From assembly GCF_001680005.1 (NCBI RefSeq), contig NC_033560.1, forward strand, positions 1 to 64,000: a DNA stretch of 64,000 nt. Direction: 5' to 3'. Source of the stretch: Plasmodium coatneyi (taxonomy: Eukaryota; Apicomplexa; Aconoidasida; Haemosporida; Plasmodiidae). This document shows positions 30,597 through 42,930 of the stretch, one piece after another; within the stretch, counting starts at the first letter, position 1; every line of letters begins with the position of its first letter. Under the pieces are notes generated by a model. It searched no databases and had not been told where the DNA came from. It worked only from the letters and a program-made list of their open reading frames with translations. A program made the position numbers and the translations under genes.

Positions 30597-32047
30597 TTAC
30601 ATACGACCGTAATTTATATTGGTTCCCCTTTGTCCTTGCGTTTGTGTCCGTTGTTGTGGCCGATTCCCCCTTCTATTATTAGTTCTTCTAGGTGATCCAC
30701 GATTATATATGGTAGAATTGTCTGCTGCTGTTGACAATTCAATGGACGTGTCCATAGAATCGTATGTTGAAGCTACGGTTGAAGGTGCTGTTGATAAAGT
30801 GTCGTAGTGAGAGCAGCCTGATCTTTTTTTTCTGCTGTTTCTTCTTCCACCGCTGTTGCTACTTCCAAATTGGTTGTGGATCCAGGACGGTAGAAGGTTA
30901 TACTGAATGAAGAAAGGGAAGGAAAGGGGGGGGGTGTAAGAATATGTCCACATATATACATATATATATATATACATACATATATAGTGCTAATTATAAT
31001 TGTTATAATTGTAATGAACAATTATAATTATAATTGTATACTTTATATAAGAGAAACATGATTGAGGGCAACCCTACTGTGACAAGTGTGGAAGAGACAG
31101 CTGTACCAATGGGGATGGTGGAGGACGGTGAATCTGTTCCACGTCTGCCTCTTATTTGTAGTTCTGCCCCTGTTTGGTCACCGTTGACATGCTCATCTCT
31201 TGCAGCCTCTGGTTTGGATGCTGATGTACATTCCAATTTCAGGAGCTCCTGAGGATTGTGTTGCTTATACTCGTTAAATTTGTCACAGTAGTCATTCGTC
31301 TTAGGGGGATCGCCATTACAGTAACTACTTATTAATTCATAAGCTGAATCCGCTTCCTGAAGATAATGCTGATATTGCTTTTTACAGGAACATTCACCGC
31401 CTTCTAGCTGTGCTTGTATAATGTCACGGTCCTGGGAATAATCGTATAATTTTTTCATATATTCGAATATGGTTACATCAATATTAGTTCCCACATTTTC
31501 GCAGGCATTTGTGATATTTAGCGTTTTCAGTTCTTGGTAAATTGTCCCCATAGGTTCCGTCCATGTGTAAGTACCCGAATCCTTAGATAGTAGGTCCCCT
31601 ATCCAATAGTAGAAATACCAGCAGGGTGCCTTATCCTCCGAATTTTCTTCCACTTTTTGGTTCACATAGCACCATGTTTCTATAATATAGTCCAGAGAAT
31701 TCAAAATTTTCGTGTATCTCCATAATTCAGTCCATAGTTTAGTCTTCACTCCCATACGGGCATCAGTGCTCCCATTGCACTGATTACTCATACTCATGAA
31801 GGCACTATACATTTTTCGTGAAGGTAATGTATTCACATTACAAGGATCCTATGAATGTTGAATTGTTGGTGAATGTGTATATATATTCATATTTTTTTGC
31901 ATTTTATTTCAGTATGCATTGCATTATGCACATAGAGAATGTTATAAGTTCACAATATTAACATATACATTCTAATGTAGAAAAAATATAAGCCCGATCA
32001 GTGGGCAGCGGTGTTCCTTCTTTTCTCTTACTTACTTCGTTTGTCAT
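30597..32047 (-). CDS. KIR-8, PIR/KIR variant antigen
   Basis: Exons: 32036-32047 (MTNE, donor GTAAGTAAG), 31042-31848 (269 codons, acceptor CATAG, donor GTATAC) and 30597-30902. About 374 residues. Exon 2 begins DPCNVNTLPSRKMYSAFMSM. It carries CWYFYYWIGDLLSK and CSCKKQYQHYL and ends in PIGTAVSSTLVTVGLPSIMF then LLYK. The tail begins YNLLPSWIHNQFGSSNSGG, is Arg/Lys-rich, then Ser/Thr-rich, then Gln/Arg-rich, and ends NINYGRM (YxxM). The tail start is most like KIR-11 (WIHNQFG). Confidence 0.9.
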
Positions 32048-32337
32048 TGTTTATGTATGTGTAGATGTACATTGATTCTGTGTATATATATATATATATA
32101 GCAGAGTTCATAAATGGAATGTGTGTTCTTCCTTATATATGTCTTCATACATTATGAACAAACCATACATATGTGTGCGTATACAAGGAACTTCTTTTGC
32201 TTGCTTCATTATTTAGGAGCACCTAAATTTTTTACTTTCTTCTTCCTTCCCTTTTTTTTGCACATTGTGCATTTACTTCAATTTTTTTCAAACAGTGACA
32301 GAACACATAATACGTATATGTATCAAAGTTATTACAT

Positions 32338-32356
32338 AAGTGCAAATATAATTAAA
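32338..32356 (-). promoter_or_regulatory. Candidate KIR upstream element (KIR-8)
   Basis: AAGTGCAAATATAATTAAA on the plus strand, about 290 bp upstream of KIR-8 exon 1. Confidence 0.35.
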
Positions 32357-33254
32357 GATAAACATGTGGAAGAATGTGCTGTAATAATAGAATGACGAGA
32401 GGAGGAACGAATAAACTTTTTATATACAGTTCCTTCCTTCATTCATTTATTCCATTATTGTTGCATTATGCACAATCCTTCCCAAGAAGTATTGTTATTA
32501 CTATTACTATTATTACTATTATATGATTATTATTTACATGTATTCGCTTCAGTTATTGCATATATATATATATCGGTATATGTGTACATATATATATATG
32601 CTACATGTATACATATATATATACACATATAGGAAGAAGATAGAGAAAGAAAGAATAAGGAAAGTTTACTGTATGTGCGCATGCAGCACTATAATAGTAG
32701 TCATTCCCTTTATCATAAATCCCTTCCTTCTTATTTATTTATACTCGCTCAGGAATGAAAAATTTTCTTTTTCTTCCCTTTTTTTTTTTTGTTCTTTAAT
32801 GAGCACACCAGAAATGGTTCCTCTTTATATGCAGTATGTATATATGTTGTGCCATTTGAGCTACTTTTTCCTGCTTCCTTCCTTCCCTTTCCTTTTTTCT
32901 CCATGAAATTTTATGAAGCTGTGAACAGTCATGGAAGTTCTACAGAACGTTTCATTTGTGTTATTTCCTGAGTATATAACATAAATACAGGTGCATATGA
33001 TCATGTATATATGTATCATGATCGTTATTCACATATTTACCTATCGATGAATATAAGGTCGTAAATTCTAATTGCGAAGAATGAAGTTCAAAGTACTACA
33101 TATTTATATTCTTCTTCCGACGTACTTAGGGGGTGTCACAAATAAAAAAATAGGAAATAACAGATTGTACACACATATAAAGGGTGGAAGGATAAATTAG
33201 GATCACATATATATATAAGTTCGATGGTGGAGTTCCATTATGTAATATAGGTAT

Positions 33255-33480
33255 AGGTTCCACTAAAATAGCAGTCCCACTAATAACAGTTCCACTAATA
33301 ACAGTTCCACTAATGACAGTTCCACTAATGACAGTTCCACTAAAATAGCAGTTCCACTAATAACAGTTATACTAATGACAGTTCCACTAAAATAGCAGTT
33401 CCACTAATAACAATTACACTAATGACAGTTCCACTAAAATAGCAGTTCCATTAATTACAGTTCCACTAATAACAGGTTGC
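33255..33480. repeat. 15-bp TTCCACTAATAACAG tandem array
   Basis: About fourteen degenerate copies of ACAGTTCCACTAATA or its variant GCAGTTCCACTAAAAT. Not seen elsewhere in the window. Confidence 0.9.
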
Positions 33481-33585
33481 ACTTATCAAGTTGCACAAAT
33501 CTTACATGTGTCCTTCCCAATTAAAAAAAAAAAAAACCTGCGTTGCATCCCTCCAACTGCTCACCCAACTGCTGAAACCATGTCC

Positions 33586-33699
33586 TTCGACATCAGACCC
33601 CAATTGGGGACTCCCATATATGTATCCGCAGGAATAAGGAACCCATTTTCCTCCTGCGGATACATATATAGAAGCCCCCATTTGGGGTCTGATGTCGAA
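33586..33699. repeat. Long inverted repeat (near-palindrome)
   Basis: Two 48-bp arms, 33586-33633 and 33652-33699, matching at 44 of 48 positions, with an 18-bp centre. The arms begin TTCGACATCAGACCCCAA and run to GTATCCGCAGGA. Differences are at arm positions 19, 25, 28 and 30. GC-richer than the surrounding DNA. It is not part of any recognisable gene. Confidence 0.9.
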
Positions 33700-33992
33700 T
33701 TTGTGAATTATCCTAACAGGAGTGTGTTCGTACTAGATATATGTATACGTGATCATCACAGTATTTTTTCATATATAGAATTTCGTATGGTTGACTAACT
33801 AGAAATAGGAACATTTTAAACCAAAAGAATGCACTATGCACACTTATCCTGCTGAAAAAACATATATATATATAGAAGAGTGTTTGTACACAGATAAGTT
33901 ATGAACAAAAGGGGGGGAAGGGGATAGACATACTAATTATAAATTGGAGCGTGCAGAACATTTCTATTTATTTCTTTTCCTCTGTAGAGGCA

Positions 33993-35373
33993 TTATGTAG
34001 GGTGATAAGCCACATTTCTTCCTTGTTTCTGTTCAGGGAAATCATTCTTCCTTCTTCTTCTTTGAGGTGCTCGTGATTGTCGTCCATCATATATGGTAGA
34101 ATTATCAAGTGCCAAATCTGCTGTTGAATATAATGTGGAATAAAGTGTGGAAGTATCGTCCGTTGACGTATCAAAGTGACGTCTCGTGGTGGATTTTCTC
34201 TTCTTTCCACTAAGTGTGCTATGTATCCATGAAGGTAACAGATTATACTGAAAATTGTAAAGGGCACAAAGTGTAAAAATATGTATATATATATATATAT
34301 ATATGTGTATATTAATTTTATAATTACAGTTGTAATTACCTTATATAAAAAGGTAGCGACGACGCCAATTCCTAGGACAGAAAAAACGGATGATATGGCA
34401 GTCGTAGGGATGGTTCCACTGGAGGAATTTACTTCCCCTGTTTGTAATTGGATTGATGCATGTTGGGGCCCCTCCGATGATTCCTCCTGGGGTATTATGT
34501 TGCATGTCAATTCTGATAGCCTGTTCTGAATGCATTTTTTATATGTTCTATTATATTCCTGACAGTGTTTATCACCACTACTACTACTACTTCGGCTATC
34601 TGGACATTTTTTATTCAGTTCTTCGTAAGCTGATTTAATGTTCGTTAGGTGTTTCTTATATTGTTCAGAACAGAAATTGCCTCTTGTCTTCAGATGTTGT
34701 TTTATTTTATTATGGTCTTGAGAATATTCATATACTGCTTTCATTTCATTGAAAGTGTCCTTGTCAATTTTACTGTCATCATATATAATTGCACAAGCAT
34801 TTTCTGAGCCAGAAATTTCTCCGCCAGGAATTTTTTTAAATTCGTCGTAGATTGTTTTCATAATACTCAAAAATGATTCGTTCACTTTAAATTTGTTAAT
34901 TAATATGTCCCCTAACCAATAATAAAAGGGAAAACAATACGTACTCCCTAAGGTACGCATTCCCCCTGAATTTAGTACAATGCACCATGCTTTTACAATT
35001 TGATCTACATAAGCTTTGACACTGTCGTGCCCATTCAATTTATCGTTCAATGTAGTCTTTGTATTTTCGAGCCAAGTGCAGGGTGCGCTGTATGTACTCC
35101 ATCCTGCGTCAAATGCAGCATATGCTGCCTTCGAAGGTAAAATTCGCAAATCCTGATCCTATAAATGTGGAATTCATAGGGGTGCACATTCCAATGTACA
35201 TATGTACATATATATACACACATATATAAGTACATATACATATGTACATATATGTATATATTCCTATATATGTACATATATACATATGTATATATGTATA
35301 TTCCACACATATATTGCCCTCCCCCCTAGTACGAAGATGAGTATTCAGTACTCTTTTTATTTCTTACTGTCAT
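33993..35373 (-). CDS. KIR-9, PIR/KIR variant antigen
   Basis: Exons: 35368-35373 (MT only, donor GTAAGAA), 34340-35158 (273 codons, acceptor TTATAG, donor GTAATT) and 33993-34247. About 359 residues. Exon 2 begins DQDLRILPSKAAYAAFDAGW. It carries CFPFYYWLGDILINK and a Ser-rich loop (DSRSSSSSGDKHC) and ends TAISSVFSVLGIGVVATFLY. The tail opens YNLLPSWIHSTLSGKKRKS and ends NVAYHPT, so the usual terminal YxxM/I is altered to YHPT. The long open frame 33968-35149 reads through intron 2 into the wrong frame of exon 3, and I do not use it as the model. Confidence 0.88.
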
Positions 35374-36702
35374 TGTTGTTTAAGTATGTGTATGTTTGTG
35401 TGTTCACATGTGCATATGTGGAAATGTGCAACTACTTCTACATAAAAAAATTTATACTAAGAACGTGTGTTGTCCTTTATATATGGATTCATACAGAATG
35501 TACACATGTGCAAATTTGTACAAATGTGCAAAAATTTCGCTTATTCTGCAGAATGATTATGAATGAATACATGTCAAATTTTTTCCTTTATACGTTACTT
35601 TTTTAAAGAATATATTATTTTTATTGAACTGTATATGTGGTTGTTTGGAAGTGCCGTGCTACTGCTATTCACATCATTCGAGTTATTGCTCATATACAAG
35701 AAAGTGTTAATTTTTCCTCCTCTGCAATAAAAATTTCAGTATGCACATTATTAATTCATGCTCCTCCTCTATTTAGGAAGGACCATGAAAAATTGTGAAC
35801 ACATACCATATTGTGCACAGTTAACATGAAAAAAAGATTCCTTCCTAAAATATTATGCACCTATGAGTATGTAATAAATGGATCGTACCACTTATAAAAT
35901 AAGTAACCAATGCGGAGTGAAAATTGTATAAAGAGATGAAATTATTATATAACACAAAAAAAAAAAAAAAAAAATATGTATATATATATATATATATATA
36001 GAATAGAAAGAGTGCAAAGGGCACCTTCCCCCCATATACATATATATTCCTTATACATTCATTACATTACTAATTTATGCTTCCCGTTTTTGTCTATGTG
36101 ATATATTATTCGGAATTGTGTTCTACTAAATAAAGAATATATTATTACTTACACCATTCGATTATTACGTATATAATAGTGGAGTACAATTTTTTTTTTT
36201 TTCTTTTTTTTTCTTTATAGAAATTTTGAGCGTGCGCACACACATCCCTTACCATATAAGAGTAGTAAATTCCTGTGTCAATATGGCATCCCCTTCTTCT
36301 TTTTTTTTCTTTTTTCCTTTTATTGTGATTACTTAATAATAATAAGTAATAATAATAGTAATAATAATAATAATAATAATAATTTTTTCCCATTTGTTAA
36401 TATATAATTCTTCTTTATTTCCCCTTTATTTGACATTCGATAAGTACAATGTATAAGGAAATTATTTACATGTAATATACGTATATACATTGTGCACTTT
36501 CAGCTAATTAACTTCCCTCCTCTTTTTTCTTTTCTTTTTTTTAATTTTTTACTTTTTACTGTTTTTCTGTTATTTCTTAACTTTTTTTTTTTGTTTTTTG
36601 TGTGTATTGTATGAAGGTGTTTACATGTTATTGTGCAATTAATATGAATCGAAAGGAAATTTTTTCTACCATATTGATTGGATAGGAAACCTTTTTTTTC
36701 AC
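35374..36702. other. Intergenic: KIR-9 upstream and KIR-10 downstream
   Basis: No gene seen. Microsatellites (TATACA at 35200-35310 overlap KIR-9 intron 1; (TA)n near 35975; (AAT)n near 36340-36385). 36590-36690 (TTGTATGAAGGTGTTTACAT...) resembles the SICAvar 3' flanks. Confidence 0.55.
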
Positions 36703-38244
36703 CTAGGGATGATAACGTATATTGGTTCTTCTCCTTTCTTCGTTCCTGTTGTTCCTTTGCATTTGTTGTTGTTGCGGTCTGCTATTGTTTGTTCTTCCCT
36801 TCCTGTGTGGTCTGTCATATAGAGTAGAAGTTTCTGTAGAATCGTCATCTATTGTGGAATACTCGGTAGAATATATTGTTGAACTGTCTGCTGCTGTTAA
36901 TGTGTCGAGGTCCCGTCGGCCGGATCTTCCTTTTCTTGTTTTGCTTCTATTGTTATTTGTGCTTCCTCCTCCTCCACGAAAGAAGATATTTTTTATTGCA
37001 GAAGGTAAAAGGTTATACTGAAATTTGTGAAGGACAAAGGGGTAAATATATGTATGTATACATATATTTATGTTATATTTATATATGTATATATATATAT
37101 ATATATAACTATATATAAATATATATACATATATACATATGTATATATGCTATATATATGTTACATAGTGTTAATTGTATGTACTATTACCTTATATAAA
37201 AAAAAAGCAGTCGTTGGTAGACCGACTACACTTAACAAAGAGGATACAATGGTTGCAGTGGGGTTCGCTTTAGATGCAAAATTCAGTTCTAAGTGAACGT
37301 GGTTATAAACGGTAACCTCTTTCTCACTTTCTCCTTTTGACATAGATGTTCCATTATGTGATAAGATGAGTGGGCTTTGATCATTAATTACATCAAATGT
37401 GTTTTTGAACCACGAACAATAGAGGTCATCATTAGTTGGGTTTTTGCCCCCTTCGGTCCCTTGCGACCATTTGCTTTTACAATCAGTAAGCACCTCACTA
37501 AATGCTGTTTGAGCTGATTGTAGGTGTTTGTAATAACCATCATCACAGGCGTTGCTAAACCATTGTAGTTTGTCTTTTATTCCTTTATAATCGAAGGTGA
37601 AATCAAACACTGTTTTTCGATGAAGGAAGAGGTCCTTGTTGATGGTAGGTTGGTTGTTAAGGGTGGTAGGTGGGTTGTTAGTGTATAGAAGTGTACAATT
37701 GTTCTGAACACCGAAATCTGAAAGTGCATCATAAATTTTTCCCATGACGTCCAAGAACTTAGTACCATCATTTCCCACCCTTGTCCATACCTCCTTACCA
37801 AGCCAAAAGTAGAGGAAATGACAAAGGGATTTATTAAACAGTTTATCCAATTCGTCCAGGTCGCTGTCCCCTTCCTGCGCAGAGAGATTTGCATCATCCT
37901 TCATTGTAGAAGCCTTACATAGACCCTTCGCAATTTCATCGATTTCATTTTTAATTTCAGTGCATGACTTTAACTTGTCCTTCACTGACGTTTCCTTCTG
38001 AGTCCCTAACTCACAATGGACTTTTTCCCCTTGGACTTTATCGTAGAATTTTAATTTTGAGGCTAACATGCTCAAATTGTCCTTCTGTAAAGTTGGTCAA
38101 TAGATAACATATACTCCTTTGCATTTTTACTCCTATTTTTATTACACTAAGCATAAGGTAATATACGCATGCACATATATTTATGCATGTGCACTATTTA
38201 AACAAAAAATTAACCTTTAGAAATTGACCTCCTTCTTCTGACAT
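36703..38244 (-). CDS. KIR-10, PIR/KIR antigen with repeat-derived insertion
   Basis: Exons: 38215-38244 (MSEEGGQFLK, donor GTTAAT), 37191-38084 (298 codons, acceptor TTTACAG, donor GTAATA) and 36703-37017. About 412 residues. Exon 2 starts KDNLSMLASKLKFYDKVQG and has CHFLYFWLGKEVWTR. It contains NNPPTTLNNQPTINKD, encoded by the antisense of a GTTAGTG/GGTAGGTGGGTTG repeat (37640-37685). It ends TIVSSLLSVVGLPTTAFFLY. KIR-4 is the nearest paralogue and lacks the insertion. The tail opens YNLLPSAIKNIFFRGGGG and ends NIRYHP, one or two residues short of the usual YxxM. Confidence 0.88.
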
Positions 38245-39503
38245 TTTCCCTATACACTTCTGTATATAGTGAAATTATTTTCAGATGTTTTCAGATGTTT
38301 TCAGATGTTTTCAGATGTTATTTCTACACACATATATACATGTATAACACATACATATATATGTACAGGTAGAATGTGGATGCAAATTGTGCATGTACAA
38401 ATTTTACGCAATTTGCAGGGTATGATGATGATGATTATGGTTGTGATGTTTGTGGTGGTTCTGACACTTCATGGAATGTACACATATGTTGTACATATAT
38501 TATTATTATTACTACTACACACTTATTTCTTCCCTTTAAATAAGTATATATATATATATATCATTCCATCCCACCTACCATCCTCCCTTCTTCTTCTTCT
38601 TTTTTTTTTTTTAAGATGTAACGATAACACATGTTATATATACCAAATTATTATATGTACACAATTAAGGTATAAGCACGAATAAGTTTATTACTATAAT
38701 AGAAGTATCGTAAAAAGAAGGGAGGAATAAAGAGGGGAAGAAAGAAACAAAGGGACAAGGAAGCAAAGGAAAAATCGCACAGTTCCTGTAATATATGTAC
38801 TCCTTTTTTTCTTCTTTCCCTTTTTAATTAAAAATTTGTGAGCATTGTGAGCATTGTGAGCATTGTGAGCATTGTGAACATGGTGAACATACATGTACTC
38901 TTTTTTTCTATGCATACTTTACTATTTTTTCTTTGAGAAGGAGGAGGGGAAGGGAGGGCTTCAAGGAAGGGTCCCAATGGTTTAAAAGTGATCAGGTTTT
39001 TTTTTTTTTAAATGGGGAAGAGTTCCCTATAAATATTCATGGAAGGGTCCTTTCATAAATATTTCATGCAATGCATTCTACATACATCCATATGGTACAT
39101 AGCACTTTTCAGTCAGTTAATTCACCTTCCATTCCATATACAGTGCAACTTATATATCATATGGAAGAGTAGTTGGAATAAAATATTTTTCCCCACTTTT
39201 TGGAAGAGTAAATTTTTTCCTTTTGAGCAGTGCTACTTTTTCTACCATTTTATACATGTAGAAATGAAAAGTATGTTAAAAAGTGTGCAAGCCATATAGT
39301 GCAGTTTATTAGTGGAGTCAAACTGTGCAGTTTACACTTAGTGAGGGAGTGTTTGTCACACTAAGTGGAGTCAAATTGTGCAGTTCATTTAGTGGAAGTT
39401 TACATTTAGTAGAGTGTTTATCACTTAGTGTGGATTGTTTGTTACACTTAGTTAGGAAGGGAGACATTATGAATTACTTCTAATTCTTAAGACGCCAGGT
39501 TCA
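38245..39503. other. Intergenic: KIR-10 upstream and KIR-11 downstream
   Basis: No gene seen. Four 10-bp TTTTCAGATG copies (38277-38318), four or five GTGAGCATT copies (38838-38890), then 39190-39460, which matches the KIR-5 and KIR-15 3' flanks and ends in a CACTTAGTG array (39305-39460). Confidence 0.6.
39305..39460. repeat. CACTTAGTG array downstream of KIR-11
   Basis: About six degenerate units (CACTTAGTGAGGGAGTGTTT, CACTAAGTGGAGTCAAA), preceded by GTGCAAGCCATATAGTGCAG as downstream of KIR-5. Confidence 0.8.
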
Positions 39504-40836
39504 TTATATACGTTGATAACCTATATTCTTGCGACGACCGGTTGCATTATTTGCTACCCTTCTTTTTTGGCCAGGTGGTGATGGTCGTCGTGGTGGTGAC
39601 CCACCATTATAGATGGTAGAATTATCTTTCGTTGAACCGTCAATTGTGGAAGTGTCCGCTGTTGTTGAATATATTGTGGAAGAATCTTCTGTAGATGTGT
39701 CGAATTCATGTTTTATTCTTGATGTTCTTTTCTTTCTTCTTGCGTTCCCTCTACTTCTGCTGTTGTTGTTTCCAAATTGGTTGTGGATCCAATCAGGTAA
39801 AAGATTGTATTAATAAAGAGGAAGAGAAGGGGAAGAAAGGTATGTGTATTATGTAGACATATACATACATATATATATATATACATAGTGGTAATTATAA
39901 TTATTGTAATATTTTACCTTATATAAAAAAAGAGCTAATGCAGGTAATCCTATTCCTAATGTGGCCAGTGTACTACCCACAGCAGCAGATGCAAGAGCAC
40001 CACCTGCACTTTGATCAGCATCACTAAGACTGCTTTTTCCACTACTACCAGCTTGATTTGGATTGGGATTTGATTTGGGTACTTGTTCACAGTGCAATTT
40101 CTGCAGCTCCCCTTCGCTACAGTATTCTCCAGCTGATCCCTTCCCCCCCGCTTTAAGCGGGTCACAATAGGAACCACTCTTCTGTGGCCCCCCGTCTTGT
40201 TTGAAATCCTCTTCTATAGCAGAACATGCTGATTGAATGGTGTCCAGGTGTTTGTGATAGGTTGAATCACAAGTCTTTGTACCACTAACACCATTCCCTA
40301 ACTGTGATTGTAAGGTTTCATAGTCCTTGGAGTAGTCGAAATGTATTTTTACTTGGGGAAAAAATCCTTCGTCGCTAATATCATTGTATATAATTTTACA
40401 CCAATTCTCGCTAGAAATAGTCTCGAATTCCTGGTAAACCTTTTTTTTAGTGTCCAAAGGTGATTGAATGTGCAATGTGTTCTTTAATAGATTCCATAAC
40501 CAATAATAAAAATATTGACATTGTAGACCACGGGATTGATTCGCATTTGTCACCTTTGAGGATGCATAACAATATGCTCCTACAACCTTATCCGTGTAAT
40601 TACTGGCATTGCTACAGTCCCTCATAGTCTCGTCCCACTTACTTTCTAATTGTTTATATGACCCATCAGGAGTGCAGAAAGTACGGTAATCTTGGCCATT
40701 GCTGAAATTTACATACTCTTTCCTTGAGGGTAACTTCTTTAAATCATCCTCCTATAAAAATGGAATTTTAGTGAAAAGTACATTGTGTAGAAATGGAATG
40801 TTGTTAATGTGTATTTCTTTACGTCCTCATTACTAT

Positions 40837-40898
<62 letters not shown>

Positions 40899-41019
40899 CA
40901 TTCCATGATGCACACACATATTACTGGAATTATTCAATTATTCCATCCTTTGAATAAAGGAAGAAAGAACAATGCTGCAGTGTTTTTACCGTCAGATCTG
41001 CTGTTGCGGGTTTTGCCAT
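39504..41019 (-). CDS. KIR-11, PIR/KIR antigen with a lost exon 3 acceptor
   Basis: Exons: 40990-41019 (MAKPATADLT, donor GTAAAA), 39918-40751 (278 codons) and an exon 3-like frame 39504-39809. Nominal length 389 residues. Exon 2 begins EDDLKKLPSRKEYVNFSNG, shares GNGVSGTKTCDSTYHKHL and GPQKSGSYC with KIR-5, and ends around ATLGIGLPALALFLYK at donor GTAAAAT. The exon 3 frame is intact (YNLLPDWIHNQFGNNNSRS to NIGYQRI, a terminal YxxI). The bases where the acceptor AG should be (39811-39810) read AA; the aligned KIR-2 site reads TATTAG. No nearby AG in phase was found. Retaining the intron would end the protein about 20 residues after the membrane segment. Confidence 0.85.
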
Positions 41020-42689
41020 GGTTCATGCATTTTCCTATACATATAATGTGAATTTATGCTAAGAATGTGTGTTCCTTCCTTATATTTATGCAGAACATAA
41101 ATAAGTATGTGTGCAAGGAACTTTTTGCAAGACCTTCCAACAATAATTATGTAAGAATATTAAATTTTTCTGTTCTTTATTCAATAATGACATATTCTTC
41201 AATTGCTTAAGAAATGGCAGTACTACAGGTATGTGCACAAAGTTACCCTATATACAGGGATAAGGTAGAAATACTAACACATGTTTCACAATAACAAAAA
41301 AATAGAATGTAAGGGGTAGGATGTAAACTTTCTTTTTCTCTCATATCGTTGCTTGCTTCCTTGCATCCTTTTATTTATTTATTTACATTATTATATTATT
41401 GCATTGTACATTGGGACTGATTGTTTGTGAAGTCGTTTGTGAAATCGTTTGTGCATTTGTTTGTGAAGTTGTTTGTGATTGTGTTTGTTTGGAATGTTAT
41501 ATTATTTCTTATAAGGCTCTACCCATACGTATATAGGAGAAGGTCGGAACATGTTTTTTTCTTTTTTTTTTTTTTTTTTTTAAACGGGAAAATTTTTTGG
41601 ATGTATTCTATTCATTAATATTTCTCCCATATTTTTTTTAAGGGAGATTATTATTAGAAGTTTTTAGCATGTGTCATATTGTATGCAGTTAATATATATA
41701 CACAGAGAATACTCTTCCCCTCCTTTTCTATATATGTGTATATTTATACTTATTGGAATAGTTCAATTATATAGGATAAATGAAGTACATACAGCAGATA
41801 AAGGAAGTGTGCGTATGTTATACAGGAGTGAGATGGAATTGTGCGGATTATGTGTACTAAAAAAAAAAAAAAAAAATTTTATATGCACCCTAAAAGTGTT
41901 TATATGCACCACCCCCCTCTTTTTCCTTCCTTCTTATTTATTATCTTCCAACAGTAATAATAAGTACCACCCTCAAAACATTAACCAGGAAAAAGTTCCT
42001 ATCATCACAAATGGCTTAGGAAAACTACTTACTATAAATGAAGGAGTAAACCACATTATTCATTTTAAAAATTTCACCCCTAGTCTCAAAATTGTTTAAG
42101 GGAGCACATCTAAATGGAATGCGAAAAATATATTGGGAGCAATTCCTTATATTCCATTCATAGAACCTATAATAATGCACATTGTACATTCATAATATGC
42201 AAATATTAAAGGAAGCACAGAGAAGGAATAGATGCAACACGAAATTATGTGCACATTTGTGGCTTGTTATTGTAGGAAGAACAATGTACCTTTAGCTACA
42301 TGTTCCCAATCATATAGAAACATACATATATATGTATATATATATAACTATATATGGACATATACATGGCGAAGGGACACACATTTGTACACCCCCAAAC
42401 ATACGACCTGCTACCCCCTCCACACCTCCATACGGCTATTCCCCACTACGTCCCCCTTCTACACCCATACGATTACTACCCCTACATACGACTATCCCCT
42501 CTACACACACCCTTCATACTATTATTATAATGTATATGTAGACACCATTCCTTATGGTTCATATGTGAAACTATTATTCTATTCATTGTACTTCACTGCA
42601 CAGATTTGTATTGCATTATGCAGTATGGACAATCCATTAATACATACATATATTTTTCCCCATCATAATAATGTGTGCATACCTCATAA

Positions 42690-42930
42690 TAATAGGGGAT
42701 GATGTTTCCCCACTACAACACTTCTTAAAAGGGGGAACATTACGGAGGGGGGAGATATTGTTCCTTCCTTTCCTCAAGGAGGAATGTTGTTCCTTCCTTG
42801 GTGCGAAGGTAATATTCCCCACCACTACAACCACCCTAAAAAAGGGAGGTGGTTCCCACACCCTCCTAAAAGGAAGGATGGGGGAACGATGTTCCCACTA
42901 CAGCACTTCCTATAAATGGGGGAAGGGGGG
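42690..42930. repeat. About 50-bp degenerate repeat, orientation 2
   Basis: Four to five units with the pattern CCCCACTACAACACTTCTTA then AAAGGGGG. This is the reverse complement of the 15180-15455 family. It is rich in short GC palindromes. Confidence 0.65.

Larger units (their letters stand above)
32048..33992. other. Intergenic: KIR-8 upstream and KIR-9 downstream
   Basis: No gene supported. Contains the promoter element 32338-32356, the TTCCACTAATAACAG tandem array (33255-33480) and the 114-bp near-palindrome 33586-33699. Open frames crossing the palindrome have no family signature. Confidence 0.6.

Noticed and set aside
33255..33480. CRISPR-like array
   Set aside because: Short 15-bp direct repeats with no spacers in a eukaryote; an ordinary tandem repeat.
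33586..33699. MITE or other transposon
   Set aside because: No target-site duplication, no second copy and no transposase were seen; Plasmodium genomes generally lack transposons.
33968..35149. A 393-codon open frame as a single-exon form of KIR-9
   Set aside because: It reads through intron 2 (TATATA repeat translated as YIYIYIY) into the wrong frame of exon 3. The spliced model restores the conserved tail YNLLPSWIHS to NVAYHPT.
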